NCBI GenBank assembly: GCA_036852015.1
Contig: JAANDG010000184.1
Location: 1-64,000, forward strand
Reading direction: 5' to 3'
From: Pelodera strongyloides
Lineage: Eukaryota > Nematoda > Chromadorea > Rhabditida > Rhabditidae
Length of the DNA: 64,000 nucleotides
Below are positions 1-18,894 of the stretch, one piece after another (position 1 is the stretch's first letter; every line of letters starts with the position of its first letter). The position numbers and the translations under genes were made by a program. Below the pieces are notes generated by a model. It searched no databases. It was not told the DNA's origin and was given only the letters and a program-made list of their open reading frames with translations.

Positions 1-1180
1 TTTTGAACTGGTCTTCATTATAGTATATCAGGGGGCGGGATTCTAGCAAAGCCATTAGAATTTTGAAATATTGATTTCTAATTATCGATTTATTGATTTT
101 TATGCTAATTTTGGTAATTTTGGTACATTTTCGGCCCTAGCGCGCTTCTGAATGAAAATTTTGCGCCCAAACTTCTGCATTAGATAACTGAAGTGTTGCT
201 GAGAATATTTCTCTCTCACGGCATCTTTCCCCGATATCGATTTCTTAGACTTTTGGGGCCTCGAACATTGCACCATTCGCAGTTTTGTGCGCACAGCGGA
301 AGCCCGCCCCTTTTGCCTCGTACCAGATGGGTTCATACCTCATAGTTTACGCGGACAGTGCGCAGTAAATTATAAAATAAAGCACTTTCCATGGAAAACA
401 AAACCTCTATATAATATGAATTCTTTTATATTTGGTTATTTTTCACATGTTCAAGCTGGTAGCCTGGGATCCCCCTTTTTCTTTTGACAAATGCGTGTTC
501 TTTTGCTGAAGTGTAGGTGAATAGGGAAATATTCAATGTGGAAAACAAGCGTAAAAAATGAAGATTGTCTGAACAATATTATATATCGAGTATTTTATTC
601 AGCACTCATTGGAATTTGGGTTGTCAGGAGTCAGGACGCTAGCAAAAGTTAATTAATGAGAAGTTGGAAATTCCAAGGCTTTAAAGTTGCAAAATGTATT
701 GTTTTTTTTATTATATCCCGGTCGCCTAACTCCTCCAGAGGCCTGAGGTGACCTTTACTTAAAAAAACAACATGCCTTGTAGTACATTGGCAAAGCGTTT
801 GGCTACAGAGCGGAGGTCGTGCGTTCGGTTTCGGCCAAAGCCGAACGTTTTGCGTTCAACATTTAGCTTTTTTGATTGGCACACTATCAGTGCCGTTTAC
901 AAATCATTGATCTTTTGTGAATATAAAAGGAGATAGAGCCAACTACTGTGTCTCACATAGTACTGAAGTTTCTCATTCAGAAATTTATCAAATAATACTT
1001 CATGAATAAAGCTACATAATCCAATGTTTAACCTTCAGTCAGTCACTCTGTCCCTAATTAACTATATAATCCTGTTAGCTTTCACGACCCAGTAGCTGAA
1101 TGGCGCAACTGGTAGAGCAGAAGGATGTTAGTTATGGAATGATAGTTCGTTCGGGCTCTATTGTATATTGTATTGTAGAA
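1..1180. other. Repeat-rich stretch without a recognised gene
   Basis: I see no exon set that joins in phase. Two short stretches look tRNA-derived. Around 785-835 there is a box-A-like run followed by a GTGCGTTCGG box-B-like run. At about 1090-1160 there is TGGCGCAACTGGTAGAGC followed by a GTTCGTTCGGGCTC run. Neither folds into an intact tRNA by eye, so both are more likely decayed tRNAs or SINE heads. The short open frames here have no recognisable domain. Confidence 0.4.
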
Positions 1181-1546
1181 TACCGTCTCATGGAAATCTA
1201 GGCGTCCCAAAGGAGCCAACCGTCCCACTCATGGGACAACCGTCCCATGAGTGTGACAACGTCCCATTAAAGGAACAACTGTCCCAAGGGAATCTAGCCG
1301 TCCCATGGACCTCCCAACCGTCCCATAGACTTCCAAACCGTCCCATGAAAAGCTGACCTTCCAAAAAGTCCCAGAGCCCTCTCACCTCAACCGACTCAAT
1401 ACTTTATTCTTTTTTTCCATTGCCAAAAAAGTTGATATGTAGTAATGTTTGAGTGAGGTAACATCCATTCTGGCACCATGGGACGGTCAGATTTCCATGG
1501 GACGGTTGTCCCACTCATGGGACGCCTAAATTTCCATGGGACGGTA
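1181..1546. mobile_element. Merlin-like miniature inverted-repeat element
   Basis: The 366-bp element starts TACCGTCTCATGGAAAT and ends with its inverted counterpart ATTTCCATGGGACGGTA. It is flanked by a 9-bp duplication, ATTGTAGAA on the left (1172-1180) and ATTGTACAA on the right (1547-1555), with one mismatch. The interior is an array of the motif CCGTCCCAT in both orientations. The same motif array flanks the transposase-bearing element at 36.3-37.1 kb. Merlin elements are known for 8-9-bp target duplications, so this is probably a non-autonomous relative. It has no coding capacity. Confidence 0.7.
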
Positions 1547-2000
1547 ATTGTACAATAAATAGAACACAACTATGTTCCTCATCCGCAGTTTAGCGGTAAT
1601 CGCAATCCACGTTTCCTCCCAAACAAGCGGGAAACGCGGGATTCGGTTCTTAATTCTTAGTGCGAGCGCTAATTAGTTTCCTTGCCGCTAACATAGGCTT
1701 TGCCTAGTTGAATTGCGGGACATGATTGGCTATTCTGTCAGGAAAAATGCGATTTTTCTTATTGCGTGGGATTGGTTGCTAGCCTGCCAGGAAATGAGGG
1801 ATTTATTTTTGTTTCGCGGGAAAGGTGCAGTAGAAGAACAGAGAATTCGCGCATCGACGAGCTTTTTGCAACAATGGATACTCGAGGCTCACGAAAAATG
1901 CAATTCAACTCCTAATTCATTTTCCTAATTCATAAAAAAATTGAGCGCAATAGGGTAAAACAGTTTAGTGAAGTCATCAATTTATGACAAATTTGGGTTT

Positions 2001-2252
2001 CACGCATAAATAGTCCATGTTATGCAGCGTATAGGGGTATAGTATAGGTTAGTAGTTTTTGAAGAGTTTTTGAAGTTTTTTTTTTGAAGTTAGTAGGTTA
2101 GTTTATTCATGTTGTATTATGTTACACGCATAAATAGTCCATGTTATGCAGCGTATAGGGGTATAGTATAGGCTAGTAGTTTTTGAAGAGTCTTTGAAGT
2201 TTTCTTTTGAAGTTAGTAGGTTGGTTAGTTTATTCATGTTGTATTATGTTAC
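2001..2252. repeat. Two-copy tandem repeat, period 124 bp
   Basis: A unit beginning CACGCATAAATAGTCCATG at 2001 is repeated from 2125. It contains GCGTATAGGGGTATAGTATAGG, TTTTTGAAG runs and TTGTATTATGTTA. Partial, rearranged copies of the GTATAGGGGTATAG and TTAGTAGTTTTTGAAG parts continue at about 2478-2600. Confidence 0.85.
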
Positions 2253-2709
2253 GTTTTGACTTCGTTAATTGGTATTCTGTATGTTTGTATGTTTTATGTA
2301 TTTCTTTGTTTATAAGGAATTACATTCAGTATCCTTTTGGTCCCTCGTCAGTATACGTGCTTTGTGAAGCGCCGTGTCTTAGGGTTCCTGTTGGTTGACA
2401 TTTGACATCATTATTACACTGCATTTGTTTCTTTTTATTTATTTATTGTCTTCCAATTTATATTATAGTTTTTGAAGACGCGTATAGGGGTATAGTATAG
2501 TTAGTAGTTTTTGAAGTTAGGGGTATAGTAGTTAGTAGTTTTTGAAGACCGCGTATAAGGGGTATAGGATAGGTTAGTAGTTTTTTTTTTTTGAAGACGA
2601 ACAAGGTTTAAATTCTTTTCCAGTCAAATGCATAGTTGCGGAACAACGATCGAATTGTAGGCAAAGAATTAGAAGTTAAAGTTTATTTATTCCGTCCACT
2701 CATACTAAC

Positions 2710-2861
2710 ATTAGCCCGTATTCTCGGGTCGACGGAAACGTTCCGTTTGGGAAATCCTTTGTATGCAATTTCTCGACTATCTAGACTAGCTGGAGGAAAA
2801 ATTTGCATACGAATGAGCTCCCAAACGGAACATCCCCGTCGACCCGAGAATACGGGCTAAT
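2710..2861. repeat. Inverted repeat (small fold-back element)
   Basis: The arms read ATTAGCCCGTATTCTCGGG onward from 2710 and its reverse complement ending CGGGCTAAT at 2861. They match over about 40 bp with one small gap, around a roughly 70-bp centre. It is probably a miniature transposon; no coding content is seen. Confidence 0.75.
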
Positions 2862-3197
2862 AAGTGTGTTTCATTAGGCTTGTTTATTGGAAACTACCAC
2901 TAACACCTAACCTAATGACCATAATCTTTCTAAAGGAAAATTATCTTTATGAAATTAGTGTGAAATTTTTATTAAAATAAAGAAATTATCTTTCGATAAA
3001 ACTAAAGACATTGAACACCTAGTGTTCTCCAACTGTTTTAACCAACGAAGAATGATAAGTTGCAGAATTGACCCTCACAATCAGTGTATAATGCATATTT
3101 AATTGTGTGAGTTACTTATTTATATCCCGTAATGAACATTCAATTAGTTCGGCGTTAGGCCTGATATTTTCCAAATATCTCTAAAAAGAGGAAAATT

Positions 3198-4254
3198 ATT
3201 TTATCGTGAAAAAGTGCTCTGTTTTAGGTAGGTGTTTTTGGCTCTTCTCGTCCATCATTACAATGAAGTACTTAGCTAATTATCAGAAAATTTAGCGGCG
3301 ACAAAAAGAGACCAATTCGGTTGTGGGCTGCATCTACAAAAAGTGAAAAATTCATTATGTTAATACTTAACTCTTTTATGAAAATGACCAGCCGGTTCTT
3401 CCGACTGCAAGAATCGGCCTTCGGCCGATTGTTACCCTACTATTTAAATTTCCTATGATACTATGATTCTTTACTTTTATTTGCTAATTATTTATTTATA
3501 TCCAACGGGGACCAAAAATTGCGGCGCTCCATTTGTCTGCTGGTTCACGTAAACTTTTGAAATGTGTTGCGAACTATGGAAGTATACATAAAGATACTTG
3601 AGCAAGTGGACAATTTAAAGAAGGAAGTGTAATTTTTTTGAAGCTGTACGGTAGTACTCCTTTTGTGGCATACCAATATATAAATGCCTATTGTCAGTCT
3701 CACATAACAATGTAGATCAAAACACGACAAATACGTAACATATCTGAAAAGGGTCTCGCTTAGTGAAATATATTTCATAGATCATTTTCATTCGCATAGT
3801 TCGCTTTCTATTCACTGAACAGACATGTTTTTATTTAACTTCTACTCCTGTGTGACTGCTCAAATATTAGCCTCCAAGTTTGAGTAGTGCTAAAAACTAT
3901 ACGTCTATCGTTACACCTTTTCTCCAGCCGCCATTTTTGGCTCCCCGTTGGATAGAAATAAAGAATTAGCAAATAAAAGTAAAGAATCATAGTATCATAG
4001 GAAATTTAAGTAGTAGGGTAACAATCGGCCGAAGGCCGATTCTTGCAGTCGGAAGAACCGGCTGGTCATTTTCATAAAAGAGTTAAGTATTAACATAATG
4101 AATTTTTCACTTTTTGTAGATGCAGCCCACAACCGAATTGGTCTCTTTTTGTCGCCGCTAAATTTTCTGATAATTAGCTAAGTACTTCATTGTAATGATG
4201 GCGAGAAGAGCCAAAAACACCTACCTAAAACAGAGCACTTTTTCACGATAAAAT
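3198..4254. mobile_element. Fold-back element with 330-bp inverted arms
   Basis: The left arm (3198 to about 3530) and right arm (about 3921 to 4254) are near-perfect reverse complements. They begin ATTTTATCGTGAAAAAGTG and carry an internal hairpin-prone TCGGCCTTCGGCCGA. The roughly 390-bp loop has no recognisable gene. The element lies immediately downstream of the last visible exon of the MGAT5-like gene (4365-4454), in the interval where its next exon would be expected. Confidence 0.85.
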
Positions 4255-4364
4255 ATGAATATAGTTTAAAAATACATGAGACTCACAACATATACGCAAG
4301 TTGAACATTAGACCACTTTCAATGCTCCTGAGTGAAAAACCTTAATTTACAATTAAATTCCTAC

Positions 4365-7300
4365 CCAGGTAGGTGTTATCGTCCGAGTGCGGATAAAAAG
4401 TGAAAAACTGCTTGAGGTTCAGTTGGTGATTGCCCCATGGATTTCTCTTGCTGCCTAAAGGGAGGAAGTCGATTAACGAATGAATTCACATTTTCGAACG
4501 AATGAAGACATCAATTATCAATGCACAAAACTAAAAAAAAATGATAGCAATTATCAATGCTACAAAGATAAATAAATAAACAGTAAAAAATATTACCAAG
4601 TTTAGACCTCATCAGTGTAAACAACTTCTTCGAGTTAAATTCAGCCTGCGTTCCAAAAGAGTCAAGGACCCGAAGCAGACACCTGAGAGAAATGCTTATT
4701 AACAGGCATTAACTGGCAGGTGGAGGTGCTCTAATTATAAGACGAGGCACATAACAACATGCGTTTCTTCTTTTAATTCATCGACGTGGCTCAAGTGTCA
4801 GATCACAAAGAATAAAGTATCATCATACTTTAGAATGAAATTGAGCCTTGGGATAATATTTGATAAACAGTGCCACCAAATGAGTTACAGTTACAGGCGG
4901 CACATGAAATGAACAGACACCATTTTTTTCTCGCCGCTTTACATAAGACAAAAGAAACAAAACAAAAATGTCTAACGATGCACTGACAAGGCAAGGTACA
5001 CAGAACAACAATAGGAAACTGACCTGTGAAGTGCACGATACTGTTTTGGTAGTTGATTGACTCCCATAATATCCGTGAATAAGAGATCCAGGCCACCGTG
5101 AGATGGGCAAGGCTCAGAAGGGTATTCCTGGATGAGTCTGGAGAAAGAAAAACATTAAAGGTACTAGAAAGAAACTTCCCAATCTTGTTTGTTTTCATAA
5201 CACCCTTACTTTACTGTCAATAGTCAATTTTCTACTAACTAATCAACGTTAAGCCCTTTCTTAACGCTTCATCAAGGCACGCGAACTGTAAATGTGAAGA
5301 AGAGTTCACCCTCACCGGTTCATTGCGCAAATGTGAATACAAAAATAAATACGATACAAAATAAGATCTATTGATCTATACGTACTCGAGCAATTTCTCC
5401 GATAATTTCAGTACCGACAAATCAAACAAACTAACAAACAAGGAACAGTCAATGAGTCAATAGTATCAATACCTACTTGAGTATGCGCACCTTCTCCGTT
5501 GACACTGCAATAATTTCATGCCCGAGAACATGGAGGGCAGCCAAAAGATCTGACCACTGGAGTAATTCACCTACAGTTAGTTACTTTGGCATTACATACA
5601 GTTTGTATTGAGGATCAAAAGATAAATAAACGCAGACATATCATTTCAATATTAGAATATTATATTTGTACATTTGTAGACCTACCTAAAGGTCCACCAT
5701 GCTGTGACCACGATCCAAACTGTTTGATTGACGCCAGAAAACCCAAGTGCACAATAATCTGAAGAACTACGGTGTTTATTACGATGTGTACAAGTACGAG
5801 CGGGCTGTCACAGTGCGCAGTGCATAATATCACGTATAGTATAAGCATAAGTATATGGGAGGTTCAGAGCGCTTTTCTAATCAGTACACTTGGGTGAAAC
5901 ATTCGAAAAAAGGTCGCCAGGAAAATTTCCAGGCTACCATCACCTCAAGTGTCGGAGGGTTATGTTATGTTACGCGAGAAACCAACGAAAACCCCTCCAG
6001 ACGCAAACCTTTTTCTTTCTCAATTTCGTGAATGTCTCCGGATGATCCTTCTGCACAGAACGAGCGGAATCCACCCATTTTGGCCACAGTCGCTTCAATC
6101 GTTTGGTCATAAAAGAAAACTGCTGCGGATTTCCAACAAATTTTTGCAGCAATTCCGTCAAATTGGTATTAATCTGAAAATTGCACATTAAGCCAACTAG
6201 CCAACTAAGCAATTGAATGTTTTGGAAGAGTTGTCAGTTGTCAGCAGTCTGGTTGGAAGTTACGAGCTGGATAAACCGACGCCCGGTAACACAAAATCCT
6301 TACCGTAGCGAAAACAAGTTGCTGCCTTATCTTTGGTATTCCATATTCTTCATTCAGCGGGGGACAGTAGAGCTCAACCTGAAAAGTGCATACATTCGAA
6401 TCCGAGATGAATGCAGGGGCGAATAATTAATGCGAGAAATGTAAGCATTTACTGCACACATGCCTGATGTCTGCACACAAAGGTTAATTATTAATATAAA
6501 TAACAGGAGGAAACTGAACAAACCTCATGTAAGTATCGCACAATCGAGCAAACATGCTTATTCACCCCGAGCTCAGCGTAACATGAGTGTTCTTCATGAC
6601 TAAATTGTAAAATACAATTAAACAAATAACTTGATCAAACAAACTCCAATTAATTACCATACATCAATTAAACAAGTGGTATTGTAGGCAGACAGCTAGC
6701 ACAACAAGCGTCACCACTACTTTTGTATCAACAATTACTTGACCATGTAAATGCACCAACGGTCATGGGAAACGATAACTAAAGCGGTATAACAGCTGGT
6801 TTCCAACTGTATGAAGGAAGCTGTATCCCCACTGTACGCAAATAACTGCGCGATACATTTTAGTGCAATTTTATTAATTTGCATACAAGATATGGGAATG
6901 TAGTTGTCAAACAAACTTTTCAAAAAACTGGCCGTTATATCGCTTTAAACCTGCCAGAAGCAAAGGAACTGAAAGCGAACTCTTACTGTATCTTCATCCA
7001 CTCAATTTTTTCAAGACATCGGGGGTATCCTGCCGTGTTTAGGCCTTGGACACACGTCTCACTTGAATATGACCTGAAAGCAATTTATGTTTTATTATAC
7101 TAACGTAATTAAGACGTAATTAAAATTATGTTTTATTATACTAACGTAATTCAGACAGACAAAATTCAAAACGCCACCAAGAAAAGATTCCCGGCACCGG
7201 AATAAAATTTATACGATAAATTGTCATTGAAAAGAGCGTTTCCAAATGACAATTGGTAGTAGGATGGGTGTCATTAGTACAAACACCTTTCACAAATGAT

Positions 7301-8210
7301 AAAATGATTAACAAACCATTGCGCTGCCGCATTTGGTAAGCGATCTTCCGGCAAAGAATCGCTTATGAGAGTAAACCTGTCATTCGATGCATTAGAAGCG
7401 GCAGCCGCGCCCGAGTACTGCAACAAGGTAAGTCTTAGTCTGCTAGGGAACTAGTAATAGTTAGGCGTAATTCTAGGGAAATAGTAACAGTTAGTCAAAC
7501 AAGCAATTAGACGTAATCATAATAACCACACCTACTGGTTACTGGATTAAGGACTTAGGTACTATTGAACTTGTGCAACCCCAACAATTTTTTTTCTGAA
7601 ATTTTCTAAAACTGTTCCCCAATAGGCTAGCGATGATGCTGAGTCCGAAAAAGTGGTTCATTGTGGGTCTCAGTGCTACTGGGGCCCGTTAAGGCCCACT
7701 TAGGTCCCAGGTCCAAAATTATAAAATTCGCTGAAACTTCTCCACAATATGTTTGCGATGATGCTGGATCCAAAAAAGTGGTTCATATTCAATTTTGAGC
7801 CAAATGGGGCCCAATCAGGTTCAAAATTATAAAATTTGTTGCAACTTCTCCACAATGTATAATTTATAGCTAATTCACACTCACATTGTTAGGAGTAACA
7901 AGAAAATTGATTTCTCCGTTTCCCGAATAAAGTAAGTTGATGTTCAAGAAGAGAAGACACACGAAAGTAACGACAATTATAAGGGTTAAATTTGTGCGAA
8001 CCTGAAAGAAGAGCGACTTTGTTTGAAAAAAAACTTATATCCAGTTTATGATTGAAACTTTATGATTCCGTGAAGAAAAAAACGAGTGAAAATTAATGAA
8101 TTTAACACAGTTATCTCACAATAGAAAAACATTATTGTAAGGAAGATCGACAAACTGACCGATCGTCCGCAACGTCTCCATCGACGTTGTAACGAAATGC
8201 AGCTGGGCAT
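4365..8210 (-). CDS. MGAT5: MGAT5-type alpha-1,6-mannosylglycoprotein N-acetylglucosaminyltransferase, 5' part only
   Basis: The homologue adds a beta-1,6-linked GlcNAc branch to N-glycans in the Golgi. Exons (minus): 8160-8210, 7885-8001, 7287-7417, 6524-6599, 6304-6378, 6009-6173, 5686-5758, 5477-5570, 5024-5137, 4597-4682, 4365-4454. Phases close through about 357 residues. A basic cytosolic start (RRWRRCGRS) precedes a signal anchor (LTLIIVVTFVCLLFLNI, residues ~21-38), giving type II topology. Family landmarks in order are CYAELG, LWPKWV, VHLGFL, GGPLGELLQWSDLLAALHVL, CLLRVLDSFGT and PWG..LNLKQFFTFYPH, in the same order as human MGAT5. Donors are standard except weak ones at exons 3 and 10. 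The final visible exon ends in phase 1 at a GTAGGA donor. The following half of the catalytic domain is absent down to base 1, so it lies beyond the edge or is lost. The start is the first ATG in frame before the anchor. Confidence 0.87.
6779..6948. mobile_element. TTAA-type miniature element, family A (MGAT5-like intron)
   Basis: Termini are AAAGCGGTATAACAGCTGG and the inverted CCGTTATATCGCTTT, bounded by CTAA and TTAA. The interior holds ATGCAAAT-like octamers. Family copies recur at 11.1, 19.0, 21.3, 30.1, 30.3, 33.3 and 38.0 kb. The copy is intronic and non-coding. Confidence 0.75.
7600..7860. repeat. Two-copy tandem repeat in MGAT5-like intron 2
   Basis: Two diverged copies of a unit containing GCGATGATGCTG, AAAGTGGTTCAT and AAATTATAAAATT, about 125 bp apart. 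It lies in the intron between exons 2 and 3. No function is evident. Confidence 0.7.
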
Positions 8211-10086
8211 TAGTTTATTGAAAAATGATCAATCCATACGTGAATCGACATATATAGAATATGACACAATGTTCTAAATTTAAACCATCAGTGATCAAAT
8301 GATGCAAAATACACAACGACGTTTATGGTAAACATTTAACGTGGCCTACGCGAAAAAAAAGAGAAAGTGTGGACGCGTTCGAGAAGGGGCTCTTATTCCA
8401 TATTCTCATGTAACAACATGCAAGTTTTATTACCACAAGAGGAACAATAAAAACTAAAAAACCATAATATCGATCTTCCGTGTCCCTCGACGCGAAATGA
8501 AACCGACAATTATTGATTGAAATTTTAATTGTTTCGATCATATATGTTGACAACATTTTCAGAATGTGTGAAAAATGTGTGGAAAATAAAATCAATAAAC
8601 TTATTTTTTTTTGCGGACTCAAACGCGCGGCGCCCAAATATGGGCAATGTTATTTTCATTCGTTTGACCTCTTTTCTTTGGTTGTTCGTTTAGAATTTTT
8701 GTTTCGTGCGTTCTTTTATTGTTTTCTCTGAGTCATTTACTTTTAGGACGTGAACGTGTTTTCCGCTTCCTTTCGGTTTCTACTGAATAAAGTAATAATA
8801 GTAAACTCTCACATAAAACTAGGGATCTTCTTTAGCATGTAAATTTTAAACGACCATCGTTGCTTGGTTTCGAGTTCCTTTGTAGGCGGGGTTATTTGCA
8901 TGCCTCTAGCAGGTGTAGTTTGTAGACTAGTGTGTGTGGTCGATAATCTCTCAGCGGGCGCGGTGTGCGGCCGTCGCATGCCGCGAGAATACCACCAAAA
9001 GTCCGTTCCACCAGGGTGCCTTCTAACCCAGTCCGATTTATCGAATTTCACCGCTCGGGTTTGGGGCCATCTGCGTTCCTATTCGGGTCCTTATTGGACC
9101 CTTGCGGGCCCTTACTAATGACTCTGTCAAACCCAATTCCGAACACTTGCTTTGGTCATTAGCAATTGGCATGGCGTTTCGCCGTTGTATTTCAGAATTT
9201 TAGGATTTTGTTTTACGAAGTTCTGCGGATCTGCCCTTGTCGTTTAGTTTTGTTTAGGCCCTCGCTCTGTTTGCTCATATTGAAATGTCAATAGAATTCA
9301 TTTACGAGATGTGACAGAATGGCGTGCGAATCTTTAAATTTTCACGCTAATTCTTTGTGAGGGTGAGGACACTTAATAATAACGGTTTATTGGTTAACAA
9401 GCAATACAACTTTACTCTTCAATTCAACATCAGCGATTCCCTAATTCCCTTTCAATTTTCAATCATTAAAAAAAATCCCATTTCATAACGGATCCCAAAT
9501 ATAGGACACTCTTTTCTTTCCTCTGCTTTTGTGTTCTTATAGGTGTGACAAATATGTAACCTGTTTTCGATCTCCGAATTTTATTAATATTAAATTTTCG
9601 GAGCACATTCATAAAATCCTTACGGACTGCTTGTTTTCGTCATTCGTCCTTGTTCCTTGTTCGCGATATGCCGTAAATTGGCTTTAGTACTCGATCGAAC
9701 AATTGCGCATATTTGTATCTCGGACCGGTTTTCTAGGCGCTAACGCTAATCCAACGTCAAAAAAGTGCTACGCATAAAGTGTTTTGCATAGATTCAATAA
9801 TATTGTCTGATTCATGCCTCCGCCTCTATCCGCCTGGCGACCTCTACGCAGAAACCACAAACTACGTATAATTTATTATTATTACTATTTTTAGCTGCCA
9901 TGTCTCCTCGCATTTCTCTGCCTGTGCTTTTTCTACGTACGCTTTACTAATTTTGTTGCTTGTGGCTCTGGAGGGAATTATAGTTTCTGTTGTGAATTTT
10001 CACTTTTCCATTTGAGGTTTTTATCCTATTCGGTTGCTGCGTTGCTTCTGTGTATTGTGTATTCAACAATAAAGCCCACCAAATAA
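8211..10086. other. Divergent intergenic region between the MGAT5-like and ARHGAP39 genes
   Basis: The two genes are transcribed away from each other from this 1.9-kb interval, so their promoters should lie within it. I see no convincing TATA box or CpG-like island. A GC-richer patch at about 8860-9110 has short open frames on both strands but no domain or in-phase exon chain. Confidence 0.5.
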
Positions 10087-17407
<7,321 letters not shown>

Positions 17408-18894
17408 CGAATAGGAACAAATGGTTAGTGTTCTTGAACCTGAACCTTTTCACATTTTCACCATACTTCGTAAGGGTAAGAGATGAAAACAAGACAAACT
17501 ACAATCTTATTCTATAAGAAAGGGGCTGAAACTGAAACCTGTTTTATCTGAGGAGTTGCAACACTACATTTTGGTTGTCAGCGTTATATGCTGTTCGACG
17601 CTCACAATCAGCTGCTTGTTCTTTTTTAACATTTTTAACATTTAATTACATAAGTTCATTGTTAAGGTCGCATCCATATCATTCTTCCATGGAGGAAAAG
17701 GAATTATCGTCAAATATATTGCTCAGTTGGTTGGTGGCCTGCAAGCCTTTCTTTTCTTTTTAATTACATTATCATTAGAACATTTTAATTGTGCCCTGGT
17801 TTCACGCATCCACATGCCTCTTTACGTAATCATTGCAGTTTTGCTCGCTTTTTCTCTATGTATATGTATTATTGAAAGTATTCAGTTCAAAGTTCAGTTT
17901 GTTTATCGTTTCTATGTACATCATTGCATTATTGGACGGGGGGTTTAAACCTTGTTATAGCATATTGCAAGCAGATTACCCTGAAAATCTAGTCATTGTT
18001 TGTAGTTTACATTTACATACTTACGCCTTACGCCTATATATGCCTCACCTCGCAATTAGGATGCTGTACTATGCTTTTGATTTTTTTTTCATTACTTAAT
18101 TTAAAAGGTTTTATAAGGCCCTTGGCACGAAAATGTCGCCTAATAAGTTAATGATTACGTGATAATTTTTCCTTACTTTGCGTAATCTTAGTATCAATAC
18201 TTAATACTTACCATGTTACGTAAACATAATCCGCCATTTTAGTTACCCTGTTTAGCATTTTTGATAATATGGATATGGTAGTCACAGTCTTGTAAAGTAC
18301 TTACATCGACGTTTTACTCACCGCCACAGCCCAACGTTTTTTTTACGCAGACAAGGTCGTATTTGTCATAATTCATGATTATTGTTCCATAATAATTTTG
18401 TATTTCTGAGATTATTTTTGTGATACATGTTTTATAACGAATCAACATTGCTATTTTCATTCAGTCTACTTCATCTGATTAATTCCCCCTGAGCACGTTC
18501 ACGTCTCACACCCTTGAATAATTGTATTAATTAATAATCTTTTGTTTTGTAATTATCATTACGTTTTATTCTAATTTATCCTGTAAATAAAGCAAATTAA
18601 TATTTGGCGGCTCCTGTGACACTTTCTAGTGGACATTTTTGTTTGTCGTTTTGTATCTAAAGTTTTGATTTGCTGTGGTTGAGCTGAGCATGAAGATTAT
18701 GATTACTAAACTCTGTTTTCTTCCTTGGGGAGTAGATAAGAATAGAATAAGCAAATAAGCTCTTGTTCATCCATCCAGTGGTACTGTATTTGGTCAGGGT
18801 CAGGCTAGCGTTTTGTCTTTTGTTTCTTTTACTTGGTTGCTGGGTTGATGTTTTACTTGCATAATTCCATAAGTTCGTATCCTTTAGCAATCAA
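17408..18894. other. ARHGAP39 3'UTR and spacer to CDKAL1
   Basis: The region is AT-rich with no exon-like frames that join. A polyadenylation hexamer AATAAA at 18586-18591 probably ends the ARHGAP39 transcript, leaving about 300 bp before the CDKAL1 start. The two genes are head-to-tail. Confidence 0.55.

Noticed and set aside
1168..1385. Overlapping frames on both strands in the 1.2-kb element
   Set aside because: Created by CCGTCCCAT motif repeats; no protein features.
2001..2600. CRISPR-like or satellite array
   Set aside because: Only two full 124-bp units and irregular fragments; no spacer pattern, and the genome is eukaryotic.
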